DNA of 64,000 nucleotides from the NCBI RefSeq assembly GCF_011764485.1, contig NZ_AP022848.1, positions 3,128,001 through 3,192,000 of the forward strand. Direction: 5' to 3'. Of the stretch, positions 28,135 through 37,392 are shown in pieces; positions within the stretch are counted from its first letter, which is position 1, and each line of letters starts with the position of its first letter. The DNA is from Bosea sp. ANAM02. Lineage in GTDB: Bacteria; Pseudomonadota; Alphaproteobacteria; Rhizobiales; Beijerinckiaceae. The position numbers were made by a program, and so were the translations under genes. The notes beneath the pieces were generated by a model. That model saw only the letters and a list, made by a program, of their open reading frames with translations, did no database searches and was not told the DNA's origin.

Positions 28135-29568
28135 TCAGGCGATCTTCGGCAGGAGCTCGTCGAGGCTCTTCTTCGCGTCACCGTAGAACATCCGCGTGTT
28201 CTCCTTATAGAAGAGCGGGTTCTCGATGCCGGAATAGCCCGTGCCCTGGCCGCGCTTGGAGACGAAGACCTGCTTCGCCTTCCAGACCTCCAGCACCGGC
28301 ATGCCCGCGATCGGCGAGTTCGGATCCTCCTGCGCCGCCGGATTGACGATGTCGTTGGAGCCGATGACGATCGCGACATCCGTCTCGGGGAAGTCCTCGT
28401 TGATCTCGTCCATCTCCATGACGATGTCGTAGGGCACCTTCGCCTCGGCGAGCAGCACGTTCATATGGCCCGGCAGGCGGCCGGCGACCGGATGGATCGC
28501 GAAGCGAACCTCCTTGCCGGCGGCGCGCAGCTTGCGCGTCAGCTCCGACACGGACTGCTGCGCCTGCGCCACCGCCATGCCGTAGCCGGGCACGATGATG
28601 ACGCTGTCGGCCTCGTTGAGAGCGGCTGCGACGCCGTCGACATCGATCGCGATCTGCTCGCCCTCGATCGCCTGCGCCGGTCCGGTGGTGTTGCCGAAGC
28701 CGCCGAGGATGACCGAGATGAAGGAGCGGTTCATCGCCTTGCACATGATGTAGCTGAGGATCGCGCCCGACGAGCCGACCAGCGCGCCGACGACGATCAG
28801 GAGGTCGTTGCCGAGCGTGAAGCCGATGGCGGCGGCCGCCCAGCCCGAATAGCTGTTCAGCATCGAGACCACGACCGGCATGTCGGCGCCGCCGATGCCC
28901 ATGATCAAGTGGTAGCCGATGAAGAAGGCCAAGAGCGTCATCAGGAAGAGCGCCCAGAAGCCCGCCCCCTGCACGTAGACGATCAGCAGCAGCAGCGAGA
29001 GCGCGGCGGCGCCGGCATTGAGCATATGACCGCCGGGCAGCTTCTTCGCCTTGCCGTCGACCTTTCCAGCGAGTTTGCCGAAGGCGATGATCGAGCCGGT
29101 GAAGGTGACCGCGCCGATGAAGACGCCGAGGAAGACCTCGACCTTCAGGATCGAGATCTCGACGCCGGTCTTGTGCGCCAGCACCCCGGCGAAGCCGGTC
29201 AGCGCCGCGCGTGCGGCGGGTTCGAGCGCCTGGACGGTACCGAGCTCGATATGCGCGTTGAAGCCGATCAGCACGGCAGCGAGGCCGACGAAGGAGTGCA
29301 GCGCCGCGACGAGCTGCGGCATCTCGGTCATCTGCACCTTCATCGCCACCTGCCAGCCGATGGCGGCCGCGATGGCGAACATGACGAGGACGAGCCAGAG
29401 CTTGCCGCTGCCCGGGCCGAAGACCGTGGCGAAGACGGCGAGCGCCATACCGACGATGCCGTACCAGACCGCGCGCTTGGCGCTTTCCTGGTTGGAGAGG
29501 CCGCCGAGCGACAGGATGAACAGGATGGCGGCGGAGATATAGGCCGCGGAAACGATACCGATGCTCAC
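28135..29568 (-). CDS. pntB: NAD(P) transhydrogenase subunit beta
   Basis: A 477-residue inner-membrane subunit. Multiple transmembrane helices in the first ~290 residues form part of the proton channel. The C-terminal NADP(H)-binding domain III has [15 protein letters not shown] and the [21 protein letters not shown] motif. With PntA it uses the proton gradient to drive hydride transfer from NADH to NADP+. It starts 13 bases after the pntA stop, so is translated from the same transcript. Confidence 0.96.
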   Translation of the reverse strand: MSIGIVSAAYISAAILFILSLGGLSNQESAKRAVWYGIVGMALAVFATVFGPGSGKLWLVLVMFAIAAAIGWQVAMKVQMTEMPQLVAALHSFVGLAAVLIGFNAHIELGTVQALEPAARAALTGFAGVLAHKTGVEISILKVEVFLGVFIGAVTFTGSIIAFGKLAGKVDGKAKKLPGGHMLNAGAAALSLLLLIVYVQGAGFWALFLMTLLAFFIGYHLIMGIGGADMPVVVSMLNSYSGWAAAAIGFTLGNDLLIVVGALVGSSGAILSYIMCKAMNRSFISVILGGFGNTTGPAQAIEGEQIAIDVDGVAAALNEADSVIIVPGYGMAVAQAQQSVSELTRKLRAAGKEVRFAIHPVAGRLPGHMNVLLAEAKVPYDIVMEMDEINEDFPETDVAIVIGSNDIVNPAAQEDPNSPIAGMPVLEVWKAKQVFVSKRGQGTGYSGIENPLFYKENTRMFYGDAKKSLDELLPKIA

Positions 29569-29581
29569 GTCCGAGCCCCCC

Positions 29582-31162
29582 TCAGGACTTCTGGAACATG
29601 GCGAGCATCCGGCGCGTGACCAGGAAGCCGCCTACGATGTTGATGGATGCGATCAAGACCGAGATCATCGCCAGGATGGTGACGATCCAGCCCGAGGAGC
29701 CGATCTGCAGCAGCGCGCCCAGCACGATGATGCCGGAGATCGCGTTGGTGACCGCCATCAGCGGCGTGTGCAACGAATGCGACACGTTCCAGATCACCTG
29801 GAAGCCGACGAAGCAGGCGAGCGCGAAGACGATGAAATGGCTCATGAAACTCGCCGGCGCGTAGGCGCCGATGATCAGCATCACCACCGTGCCGACGGTG
29901 AGCAGCGTGAGCTGCGAGCGGGTCTGCTCCTTGAAGGCGGCCGCCTCCAGAGCGAGCTTCTCCTCGCGGGTTAGTTCCTTGGCCTTCTCCTTCGGCTTCT
30001 GCGCCGCGATCGCGGCCACCTTCGGCGGCGGCGGCGGGAAGGTGACGGCGCCCTGGAAGGTCACCGTCGCGCCGCGGATGACGTCATCCTCCATGTTGTG
30101 GACGAGCTTGCCGTCCTTGGCCGGCGTCAGGTCCGTCATCATATGGCGGATATTGGTGGCGTAGAGCGTCGAGGACTGGGCCGCCATCCGGCTCGGGAAG
30201 TCGGTATAGCCGACGATGGTGACGCCGTTCGGCGTGACGATCTTCTGGTCGGCCTTGGTCAGTTCGCAATTGCCGCCGCGCTCGGCGGCGAGGTCGACGA
30301 TCACCGAGCCCGGCTTCATCGCCTCGACCATGTCCGCGGTCCAGAGCACCGGCGCGTCGCGGCCGGGGATCAGCGCGGTGGTGATGACGATGTCGATCTC
30401 GGGGGCGAGCTCGCGGAACTTCTTGAGCTGCGCCTCACGGAACTCGGGGCTGGACGGGGCGGCATAGCCGCCGGTCGTAGCGCCGTCCTGCTGCTGGCCC
30501 TTGAAGTCGAGGAAGACGAACTGCGCGCCCATCGATTCGATCTGCTCGGAGACCTCCGGGCGCACGTCGAAGGCATAGGTGATGGCGCCGAGCGAAGTCG
30601 CCGTGCCGATCGCCGCGAGACCGGCGACGCCGGCGCCGACCACCAGCACCTTGGCCGGCGGCACCTTGCCTGCCGCCGTGATCTGGCCGGTGAAGAAGCG
30701 GCCGAAATTGTTGCCGGCCTCGATCACCGCGCGATAACCGGCGATGTTCGCCATCGACGACAGGGCGTCCATCTTCTGGGCGCGCGAGATGCGCGGCACC
30801 ATGTCCATGGCGATGACGTCGGCGCCCTTGTCCTTGCAGAGCTCCAGCAGCTCCTTGTTCTGCGCCGGATAGAAGAACGAGATCAGGGTCTTGCCGGCCT
30901 TGAGGCGCTCGGCCTCGGCCGTCTCCGGCGGGCGCACCTTGGCGATAACGTCGGCTTCGTCCCAGAGCGCTGCCGCGGTCTCGACGACCGTCACGCCGGC
31001 AGCACGATAGGCGTCGTCCGTGAAGCCGGCCGCCAGGCCCGCGCCGGCTTCGATCAGGCAATCATAGCCGAGTTTCTGGAGCTGGAGCGCGCTGTCGGGC
31101 GTCATCGCCACCCGCGCCTCGCCGGCGAAGATTTCCCTGGGTGTTCCGATCTTCACAAGCAC
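29582..31162 (-). CDS. pntA: NAD(P) transhydrogenase subunit alpha (fused form)
   Basis: 526 residues. The soluble NAD(H)-binding domain I starts [19 protein letters not shown] and contains the Rossmann motif [13 protein letters not shown]. The C-terminus carries about four transmembrane helices (from [18 protein letters not shown] to [19 protein letters not shown]). Many relatives split these into PntAA and PntAB; here they are one chain, as in E. coli. A proline- and lysine-rich linker ([21 protein letters not shown]) joins the parts. First gene of the pntAB operon. Confidence 0.95.
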   Translation of the reverse strand: MLVKIGTPREIFAGEARVAMTPDSALQLQKLGYDCLIEAGAGLAAGFTDDAYRAAGVTVVETAAALWDEADVIAKVRPPETAEAERLKAGKTLISFFYPAQNKELLELCKDKGADVIAMDMVPRISRAQKMDALSSMANIAGYRAVIEAGNNFGRFFTGQITAAGKVPPAKVLVVGAGVAGLAAIGTATSLGAITYAFDVRPEVSEQIESMGAQFVFLDFKGQQQDGATTGGYAAPSSPEFREAQLKKFRELAPEIDIVITTALIPGRDAPVLWTADMVEAMKPGSVIVDLAAERGGNCELTKADQKIVTPNGVTIVGYTDFPSRMAAQSSTLYATNIRHMMTDLTPAKDGKLVHNMEDDVIRGATVTFQGAVTFPPPPPKVAAIAAQKPKEKAKELTREEKLALEAAAFKEQTRSQLTLLTVGTVVMLIIGAYAPASFMSHFIVFALACFVGFQVIWNVSHSLHTPLMAVTNAISGIIVLGALLQIGSSGWIVTILAMISVLIASINIVGGFLVTRRMLAMFQKS

Positions 31163-31318
31163 TCTCCCCTCGACCGCGGCAACGGCGCTGCAGCGTGACG
31201 CATTTGTAGAGGCGACGCGCGGCGGCGGGCAAGTCGGCAGAGGCCGGGAATGTCGGGCGCGCCGCAGCGCGATCGCCTTACGTCAGCAACGCGAGGGCCA
31301 GCACGGCAGCCGCGTCGG

Positions 31319-31972
31319 TCATCCCGCCTTCATCGCCGCTCCCTGCAGGAACACGCCTAGGCAGAGCCGCGCGTGCCGGGCACGGTCTTCGACCGTCAGC
31401 AGCCGGTCGCCGGGAAAGCGCTTGATCAGTACCGAGAAGATCATGTCCATCAGCATGCGGGCCAAAGCATCAGCCGGAAAGGCGCGAAGCTCGCCGCGTG
31501 CCTGCCGGGCGGCGAGCCAATCTTCGAGAAGGCGTCGCGCCGGCTCTGCCCCCTCCTGCTCGATCATCTCGCCGATCTCGCTGAAGCGGTCCGAATCGGC
31601 GAGGACGAGCCTGACGAAGGCCAGCCGATCACGATTGTCGATCTCGTCGATATCGAGCCGGAAGATTGCGGCGAGCGCTTCCAGCAACGGCAGATCCTCG
31701 CCGTCAGGTCGCGGCAGCGCCAGCATCGAACGCCGGTGATCGGCCATCATCACCCGGAACAGGTCGGTCTTGGCCGGGAACAATTGGTAGAGCGTGCGCT
31801 TCGAGACGCCGCAGCGTGCCGCGACCGCATCCATCGTCGTGCCGCCATAGCCGACATCGAGGAACAGGTCCCGCGCGGATTGCACGATCCGCTGCCGCTC
31901 CGTCTCGTCGGAACGCGTCTTGGGCCGCCCGCGCCCCCGGGGCTGTGCCGCTGTATCAGCCGTTTTTGTCAT
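31319..31972 (-). CDS. TetR-family repressor, probable regulator of the efflux operon
   Basis: 217 residues. The N-terminal helix-turn-helix has RIVQSARDLFLDVGYGGTTMDAVAARCGVSKRTLYQLFPAKTDLF, the TetR signature. A ligand-binding helical domain follows. It is divergent from the RND efflux operon with 99 bases between start codons. This layout is typical of a repressor acting on the neighbouring pump; the inducing ligand is unknown. Confidence 0.9.
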   Translation of the reverse strand: MTKTADTAAQPRGRGRPKTRSDETERQRIVQSARDLFLDVGYGGTTMDAVAARCGVSKRTLYQLFPAKTDLFRVMMADHRRSMLALPRPDGEDLPLLEALAAIFRLDIDEIDNRDRLAFVRLVLADSDRFSEIGEMIEQEGAEPARRLLEDWLAARQARGELRAFPADALARMLMDMIFSVLIKRFPGDRLLTVEDRARHARLCLGVFLQGAAMKAG

Positions 31973-32012
31973 CTGTCACACGCGCGTCCGTCATCGCGCC
32001 GCATTCTTGAGT

Positions 32013-32041
32013 TTGACAGTCTGGGAAATCAAGAGATAAGA
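32013..32041 (+). promoter_or_regulatory. Candidate promoter of the efflux operon
   Basis: TTGACA (32013-32018), 17 bases, ATAAGA (32036-32041), 30 bases before the ATG of the membrane-fusion gene. The -35 is consensus and the spacing ideal. GGGAAATC and GATAGTTTCC flank the -10 and may be part of a TetR operator, though the dyad is imperfect. Confidence 0.55.
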
Positions 32042-32071
32042 AACCCGATAGTTTCCAAAAAGAGAGCCCGC

Positions 32072-33298
32072 ATGCCGGCTAAGCGCGCCCCCTCCTCTTC
32101 CCACCACGCCCTGCCAGGCGCGCTGCTGCTCGCAGCGCTGCTGGCCGCCTGCAATTCCGAGAAGGCGGCTGCTCCGCCACAGCAGCCCCAGCTCCAGGTC
32201 AGCGTCGTCACGCTGCATCCGCAGCCCGTGGCGATCACGGCGGAGCTGCCGGGCCGCGTTTCGGCCAGCCTGATCGCCGAGATCAGGCCGCAGGTGAACG
32301 GCATCATCAAGTCGCGGCTGTTCCGCGAGGGCAGCGAGGTCAAGGCCGGGGACGTGCTCTACGAGATCGACCCCGCCCCCTATCAGGCCGCGCTCGACAG
32401 CGCCGTCGCCGCCCAGCACAAGGCCGAGGCCGCCGTCGCCAACGCGCAGGTGCGTGCCGACCGCTACCGCGAATTGCTCCAGCGCAATGCCGGCAGCAAG
32501 CAGGATGCCGACGACGCCGCAGCGACCCTGGGCCAGGCCCAGGCCGATGTCGCGGCCGCCAAGGCCAATGTCGAGGCGGCCAGGATCAACCTTGCCTATA
32601 CGAAGGTCACCGCGCCGATCGACGGGCGCATCGACAAGTCGGCGCTGACGCAAGGCGCCCTCGTCACCGCCAATCAGGCGGCGGTGCTGACCACGATCCG
32701 CAAGCTCGACCCGATCAATGTCGACGTCACCCAGTCGAGCACCAACCTGCTGCGATTCCGCAGCGACATCGCCTCGGGGCGGCTGAAGTTCACCGGCCCC
32801 AATGTCGCGGTGAAGCTCAAGCTCGACACCGGCGACGCCTATGCCCAGTCCGGCAAGCTCGAATTCGCCGAGGCGAACATCAACGAGACCACCGGCACTT
32901 TCAGCGTCCGCGCCGAGTTCCCCAATCCGGAGCGGCTGCTGCTGCCGGGCATGTTCGTCCGCGCCGAGATCCAGGAAGGCATCGCCGAGAACAATTTCCT
33001 GCTGCCGCAGCGCGCCGTCGGCCGCAACACGAAGGGCGAGGCGACCGCCAAGTTCGTCTCGGCCGAGGGCAAGGTCGAGGAGCGCGTGCTGGTGACCCGC
33101 CGCAACATCGGCAACAACTGGCTGGTCGACAGCGGCGTCAAGGACGGCGAGCGCATCATCGTCGAGGGCGGCCAGCTCGTCCGCCCCGGCCAGACCGTGA
33201 CCGTCAACGAGGTCAGCGTCGACGAGGCGACCGGCGAGCTGAAATCAGCCAATCGCCGGGCCGAGCTTCCGGCTGATGGCAACACGGCGAAGAACTAG
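32072..33298 (+). CDS. RND efflux periplasmic adaptor (membrane-fusion protein), lipoprotein
   Basis: 408 residues. Signal peptide with lipobox LLAAC (Cys27). The HlyD/AcrA fold follows: lipoyl half-motifs (AEIRPQVNGIIKSRLFREGSEVKAGDVLYEIDP and YTKVTAPIDGRIDKS), an alpha-helical hairpin between them, and a beta-barrel and membrane-proximal domain (ENNFLLPQRAVGRN). It links the inner-membrane pump to an outer-membrane channel. Its stop codon abuts repeat copy C, and the pump gene follows 266 bases later. Confidence 0.93.
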   Translation: MPAKRAPSSSHHALPGALLLAALLAACNSEKAAAPPQQPQLQVSVVTLHPQPVAITAELPGRVSASLIAEIRPQVNGIIKSRLFREGSEVKAGDVLYEIDPAPYQAALDSAVAAQHKAEAAVANAQVRADRYRELLQRNAGSKQDADDAAATLGQAQADVAAAKANVEAARINLAYTKVTAPIDGRIDKSALTQGALVTANQAAVLTTIRKLDPINVDVTQSSTNLLRFRSDIASGRLKFTGPNVAVKLKLDTGDAYAQSGKLEFAEANINETTGTFSVRAEFPNPERLLLPGMFVRAEIQEGIAENNFLLPQRAVGRNTKGEATAKFVSAEGKVEERVLVTRRNIGNNWLVDSGVKDGERIIVEGGQLVRPGQTVTVNEVSVDEATGELKSANRRAELPADGNTAKN

Positions 33299-33558
33299 AG
33301 GCTGATATGAGCTATGGAAGCGATTTGATGAGGTCAAAACGCCGGAGATGGGAGGAGCGTAGCGCCGCCGATACGTCGGTATCGGCAAGCGATGCGACGC
33401 TGCAGCTCCGGCGTTTTCACCTCACCCGAAGGGCGCGGCGCTTTTGCGCGACTGCCGTGTCGTTCTTCGTAGCAAGCCGGAAGGCTTGCGTCCTCGAACT
33501 CCTTGCATTCGCGCAAAATCGCCAGCGTCAAACCACTTCCATAGCTCATATCAGCCTC
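33298..33558. repeat. Large palindromic intergenic element, copy C (261 bp), inside the efflux operon
   Basis: Inverted termini with 23 perfect outer bases (GAGGCTGATATGAGC...), then two mismatches in the next eight. A nested arm pair lies at 33330-33347 and 33406-33423, followed by hairpins GCCGATAC/GTATCGGC and GCAAGCC-GGAA-GGCTTGC. It is homologous to copy B along its length, but arm bases differ in matched pairs. It starts on the last base of the adaptor stop codon and ends 6 bases before the pump ATG. Confidence 0.9.
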
Positions 33559-33564
33559 TAAGCC

Positions 33565-36500
33565 ATGTCGCGCTTCTTCATCGAACGGCCGATCTTCGCC
33601 TGGGTCGTCGCCATCGTCATCATGCTGGCCGGCCTGCTGGCGCTCCGCACGCTGCCGATCTCGCAATATCCGCAGATCGCGCCGACGACCGTGCAGATCA
33701 GCGCCAATTATCCCGGTGCCGACGCGCAGACCGTCGAGAACTCAGTGACCAAGGTCATCGAGCAGGGCATGACCGGCCTCGACAACCTGCAGTATATGAC
33801 GGCGACCTCGACCTCGACCGGCAACGCCCAGATCACCCTGACCTTCAACAGCCAGGCCGATCCCGACGTCGCCCAGATGCAGGTGCAGAACAAGCTGCAG
33901 CTCGTCACCCGGCAATTGCCCTCGGTGGTGCAGAGCACCGGCATCTCGGTCGCCAAGGCCTCCACCGGCTTCCTGATGGTCGTCGCCTTCGTCTCGAAGG
34001 ACGGGCGGATGTCGACCACCGACCTTGCCGACTATGTCGATTCGACCCTCAACGACACGCTGAAGCGCGTCGAGGGCGTCGGCACGACCCAGCTCTTCGG
34101 CGCCGGCTACGCCATGCGGATCTGGCTCGACCCGGACAAGCTGCGCAAATACGCGTTGATGCCCGCCGACATCGCCGCGGCGATCGAGGCGCAGAACACG
34201 CAAGTCTCGGCCGGCCAGCTCGGCGGCCTGCCGCAGGTCTCCGGCCAGCAGCTCAACGCCACCGTGACCGCGCTCTCGCGCCTGCAGACCGTCTCGCAAT
34301 TCGAGAACATCATCCTCAAGAGCGGCTCCTCGGGCTCGATCGTCCGGCTGAACGACGTCGCGCGCGTCGAGCTCGGCGCCAAGAGCTACGACACGGTCTC
34401 GCGCTATAACGGCCAGCCGACGACCGGCCTCGCCATCAGCCTCGCGACCGGCGCCAACGCGATCGACACCGCCAAGGCGGTGACCGCCACGATCGAGCGC
34501 CTGAAGCAGACGCTGCCCGAGGGCGTCGAGGTCACCTACCCCTACGACACCACGCCCTTCGTGACGCTCTCGATCGAGAAGGTCGTGCACACGCTGTTCG
34601 AGGCGATCATCCTCGTCTTCATCGTGATGTACGTCTTCCTGCAGAACCTGCGCGCGACCTTCATCCCGATGCTGGCCGTGCCGGTCGTGCTGCTCGGCAC
34701 CTTCGGGGTGCTGGCGCTCGCCGGCTATTCGATCAACACGCTGACGATGTTCGCGATGGTGCTCGCCATCGGCCTGCTCGTCGACGACGCCATCGTCGTG
34801 GTCGAGAATGTCGAGCGCGTCATGCAGGAGGAGAAGCTCTCGCCCAAAGAAGCCACGATCAAGTCGATGAATGAGATCACCGGCGCGCTGGTCGGCATCG
34901 CCACCGTGCTCTCGGCCGTGTTCGTGCCGATGGCCTTCTTCGGCGGTTCGGTCGGCGTGATCTACCGGCAGTTCTCGGTGACGATCGTGACCGCGATGGC
35001 GCTTTCGGTGGTCGTCGCGCTGGTGCTGACGCCGGCCCTTTGCGCGACACTGCTGAAGCCGGTGGCTCACCACGGCGAGCGCAAGGGCTTCTTCGGCTGG
35101 TTCAACCGCAATTTCGAGCGCACCACCAACGGCTACCGCTCCGGCGTCGCGGCGATGGTCGCGCGTCCGCTGCGCTTCCTGCTCGTCTTCCTGCTGATCA
35201 GCGGCGGCATGGCCTGGCTCTTCGCCCGCATGCCCTCCTCCTTCCTGCCCGACGAGGACCAGGGCATCCTGCTGACCAGCGTGCAGTTGCCCGTCGGTGC
35301 CACGCAGGACCGGACGCTGCGCGTCCTCGACCAGGTGCAGAAGCACTATCTCGAAAAGGAGAAGGACCTCGTCGAGGGCGTGCTGACCGTCGCCGGCTTC
35401 GGCTTCGGCGGCCAGGGCCAGAATGTCGGCCTCGCCTTCGTGCGCCTGAAGCCCTTCGCCGAGCGCAACGGCAAGCAGGCGACGGCCCAGGCCATCGCCG
35501 GACGTGCCATGGGCGCCTTCCGCTCGATCAAGGACGGCACGGTCTACGCGCTGGCCCCGCCGGCGATCCAGGGCTTCGGCAACACGGCGGGCTTCGATTT
35601 CTACCTGCAGGACATCGCCGGCGCCGGCCATTCCCGCCTGATGGAGGTCCGCAACCAGCTCCTCGGCCTCGCCGCGCAGAGCAGGCAGCTCACCGGCACG
35701 CGCCCGAACGGGCAGGAAGATACGCCGCAATACGCGGTCGAGATCGACCAGGAGAAGGCGAGCGCCCTGACCCTGCCGCTGGCGGCGATCAACAACACGC
35801 TGTCGACCGCCTGGGGCTCGGCCTATGTCAATGACTTCATCGACCGCGGCCGGGTGAAATCGGTCTATGTTCAGGCCGATGCGCCCTTCCGCATGCAGCC
35901 CGGCGATATCGGGCGCTGGTATGTCCGCAACCAGGGCGGCGAGATGGTGCCGTTCTCGGCCTTCTCCTCGGGTCGCTGGACCTACGGCTCGCCGCGGCTG
36001 GAGCGCTATAACGGCGCGGCGGCTGTCCAGATGCAGGGCGCCGCGGCGGCAGGCGTCAGCTCCGGTGCGGCGATGGAGGAGATCGACCGGCTGGTGGGGC
36101 AGTTGCCGACCGGATTCGGCCACGAATGGACCGGCCTCTCCTTCCAGGAGCGCCTGTCCGGCAGCCAGGCGGTGGCGCTCTACGCCCTCTCGATGCTGGT
36201 CGTCTTCCTCTGCCTCGCGGCGCTCTACGAGAGCTGGGCGATTCCCTTCGCGGTCATGCTCTCGGTGCCGATCGGCATCTTCGGCGCCCTGCTCGCAGCG
36301 ACCATCTTCGGCCAGACCAACGACGTCTATTTCAAGGTCGGCCTGCTGACGACGATCGGCCTGGCAGCCAAGAACGCGATCCTGATCGTCGAGTTCGCGA
36401 TCGAGCAGGAAGCCCAGGGCAAGGGCCTGGTCGAAGCGACGCTGGAAGCGGCGCGACAGCGCCTGCGGCCGATCCTGATGACCTCGCTTGCCTTCGTGCT

Positions 36501-36696
36501 CGGCGTGACGCCGCTCGCGGTTGCGACCGGCGCGGGCTCGGGCAGCCAGAACGCGATCGGCATCGGCGTCATGGGCGGCATGATCGCCGCGACCGTGATC
36601 GGCGTGTTCTTCGTGCCGCTGCTCTATGTCGGCGTCGTGCGCCTCGTCCGGCGCCTGCGCCCGGCGGAACCGGCCCCGGCAACCGCCCCCGAGTGA
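33565..36696 (+). CDS. RND multidrug efflux pump, HAE1 family (AcrB/MexB-like)
   Basis: 1043 residues, the usual length. Twelve transmembrane helices are arranged as 1+5 and 1+5 around two large periplasmic loops. The start [23 protein letters not shown] is the family hallmark. The proton-relay aspartate pair is in [18 protein letters not shown]. It exports hydrophobic or amphiphilic compounds using the proton gradient, with the upstream adaptor. No outer-membrane channel gene follows, so a TolC-like partner must come from elsewhere. Substrates cannot be read from sequence. Confidence 0.95.
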   Translation: MSRFFIERPIFAWVVAIVIMLAGLLALRTLPISQYPQIAPTTVQISANYPGADAQTVENSVTKVIEQGMTGLDNLQYMTATSTSTGNAQITLTFNSQADPDVAQMQVQNKLQLVTRQLPSVVQSTGISVAKASTGFLMVVAFVSKDGRMSTTDLADYVDSTLNDTLKRVEGVGTTQLFGAGYAMRIWLDPDKLRKYALMPADIAAAIEAQNTQVSAGQLGGLPQVSGQQLNATVTALSRLQTVSQFENIILKSGSSGSIVRLNDVARVELGAKSYDTVSRYNGQPTTGLAISLATGANAIDTAKAVTATIERLKQTLPEGVEVTYPYDTTPFVTLSIEKVVHTLFEAIILVFIVMYVFLQNLRATFIPMLAVPVVLLGTFGVLALAGYSINTLTMFAMVLAIGLLVDDAIVVVENVERVMQEEKLSPKEATIKSMNEITGALVGIATVLSAVFVPMAFFGGSVGVIYRQFSVTIVTAMALSVVVALVLTPALCATLLKPVAHHGERKGFFGWFNRNFERTTNGYRSGVAAMVARPLRFLLVFLLISGGMAWLFARMPSSFLPDEDQGILLTSVQLPVGATQDRTLRVLDQVQKHYLEKEKDLVEGVLTVAGFGFGGQGQNVGLAFVRLKPFAERNGKQATAQAIAGRAMGAFRSIKDGTVYALAPPAIQGFGNTAGFDFYLQDIAGAGHSRLMEVRNQLLGLAAQSRQLTGTRPNGQEDTPQYAVEIDQEKASALTLPLAAINNTLSTAWGSAYVNDFIDRGRVKSVYVQADAPFRMQPGDIGRWYVRNQGGEMVPFSAFSSGRWTYGSPRLERYNGAAAVQMQGAAAAGVSSGAAMEEIDRLVGQLPTGFGHEWTGLSFQERLSGSQAVALYALSMLVVFLCLAALYESWAIPFAVMLSVPIGIFGALLAATIFGQTNDVYFKVGLLTTIGLAAKNAILIVEFAIEQEAQGKGLVEATLEAARQRLRPILMTSLAFVLGVTPLAVATGAGSGSQNAIGIGVMGGMIAATVIGVFFVPLLYVGVVRLVRRLRPAEPAPATAPE

Positions 36697-36756
36697 ATGA
36701 CAGGGGCGCGGCCGGCAACGGCTGCGCCCTCGCGATGAAGCTGCTAGAGTGCGGCG

Positions 36757-37023
36757 ATGACCGATTTCCCCGACATCATCCGCTCCCCCCTGTCGCAGAG
36801 CTTCACCCATGACGGCCTGACCGTGCGGGTCGAGATCTACAAGATCGAAGGTACCGACGGCTGGACGCTCGAGCTCATCGACGAGGAAGGCGGCTCGACC
36901 GTCTGGCAGGACGCCTTCGCCACCGATGCCGACGCCTTCGCCGAATTCACCGACGGCGTCGAGCAACTCGGCCTAGACCGGCTGATCGACCCGGACGACG
37001 ACGACCTCGCCACCGTGCACTGA
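36757..37023 (+). CDS. Small acidic conserved protein
   Basis: 88 residues, strongly acidic (net negative; ends LIDPDDDDLATVH). TVRVEIYKIEGTDGWTLELIDEEGGSTVWQD suggests a small beta sheet. I recognise it only as the kind of short hypothetical found in Hyphomicrobiales; no function. It is followed 17 bases later by another small gene on the same strand, probably an operon. Codon use matches neighbours. Confidence 0.7.
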   Translation: MTDFPDIIRSPLSQSFTHDGLTVRVEIYKIEGTDGWTLELIDEEGGSTVWQDAFATDADAFAEFTDGVEQLGLDRLIDPDDDDLATVH

Positions 37024-37040
37024 GCCGCCGGCACACTGCC

Positions 37041-37325
37041 ATGCGCTACACCGATGAACTCGATGGGCTTCGCGCGGCCCGCGACAACGTTCGCCGCCGG
37101 ATCGCGGAGCGGCTGGCGCTGGAAGCGGGCGCGGCTGCCGATGGCGCATCCCTCGAAGCCTGGTTGATGGCCGCCGACGCGGCGATCGCGGCCTGGGAGA
37201 CCGAGGGCGAGGAAGCGCAGGATTCGCGCGCCTTCCGCCCAATAGGGCCGCTTCAGGATCTGCTGGCGGACCATGCCGCGCTCGTAGAGCGGATCGCTGA
37301 TACGCTCGACCGGCGCCTGTCCTGA
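37041..37325 (+). CDS. Small helical protein of unknown function
   Basis: 94 residues, mostly helical by composition (Ala, Arg, Glu rich: DELDGLRAARDNVRRRIAERLALE). Possible short coiled coil in the first 35 residues. No family recognised. It is likely co-transcribed with the acidic 88-residue gene and ends just before a repeat shared with the 3' side of the sensor-kinase gene. Confidence 0.65.
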   Translation: MRYTDELDGLRAARDNVRRRIAERLALEAGAAADGASLEAWLMAADAAIAAWETEGEEAQDSRAFRPIGPLQDLLADHAALVERIADTLDRRLS

Positions 37326-37392
37326 TGCTCCAGGCCTTTGATTTTGCATCGGCTTTGTCCGAAAACCGCGTTTCACTTTTCGGGCCGATGCT
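37326..37392. repeat. Alphaproteobacterial dispersed repeat with nested hairpin
   Basis: GCATCGGC (37347) pairs with GCCGATGC (37384), and inside it CCGAAA pairs with TTTCGG. The surrounding wording (ATGCTC, TTTGATTTTGCATC, TCCGAAAACCG, CACTTTCGGG) matches a repeat I know to be widespread between genes in Rhizobiales. It fills the gap between two convergent genes and may terminate both. Confidence 0.75.

Noticed and set aside
33742..36966. A 1074-codon open frame on the minus strand opposite the RND pump
   Set aside because: Antisense shadow of the pump gene with biased composition and no hydrophobic segments or motifs.
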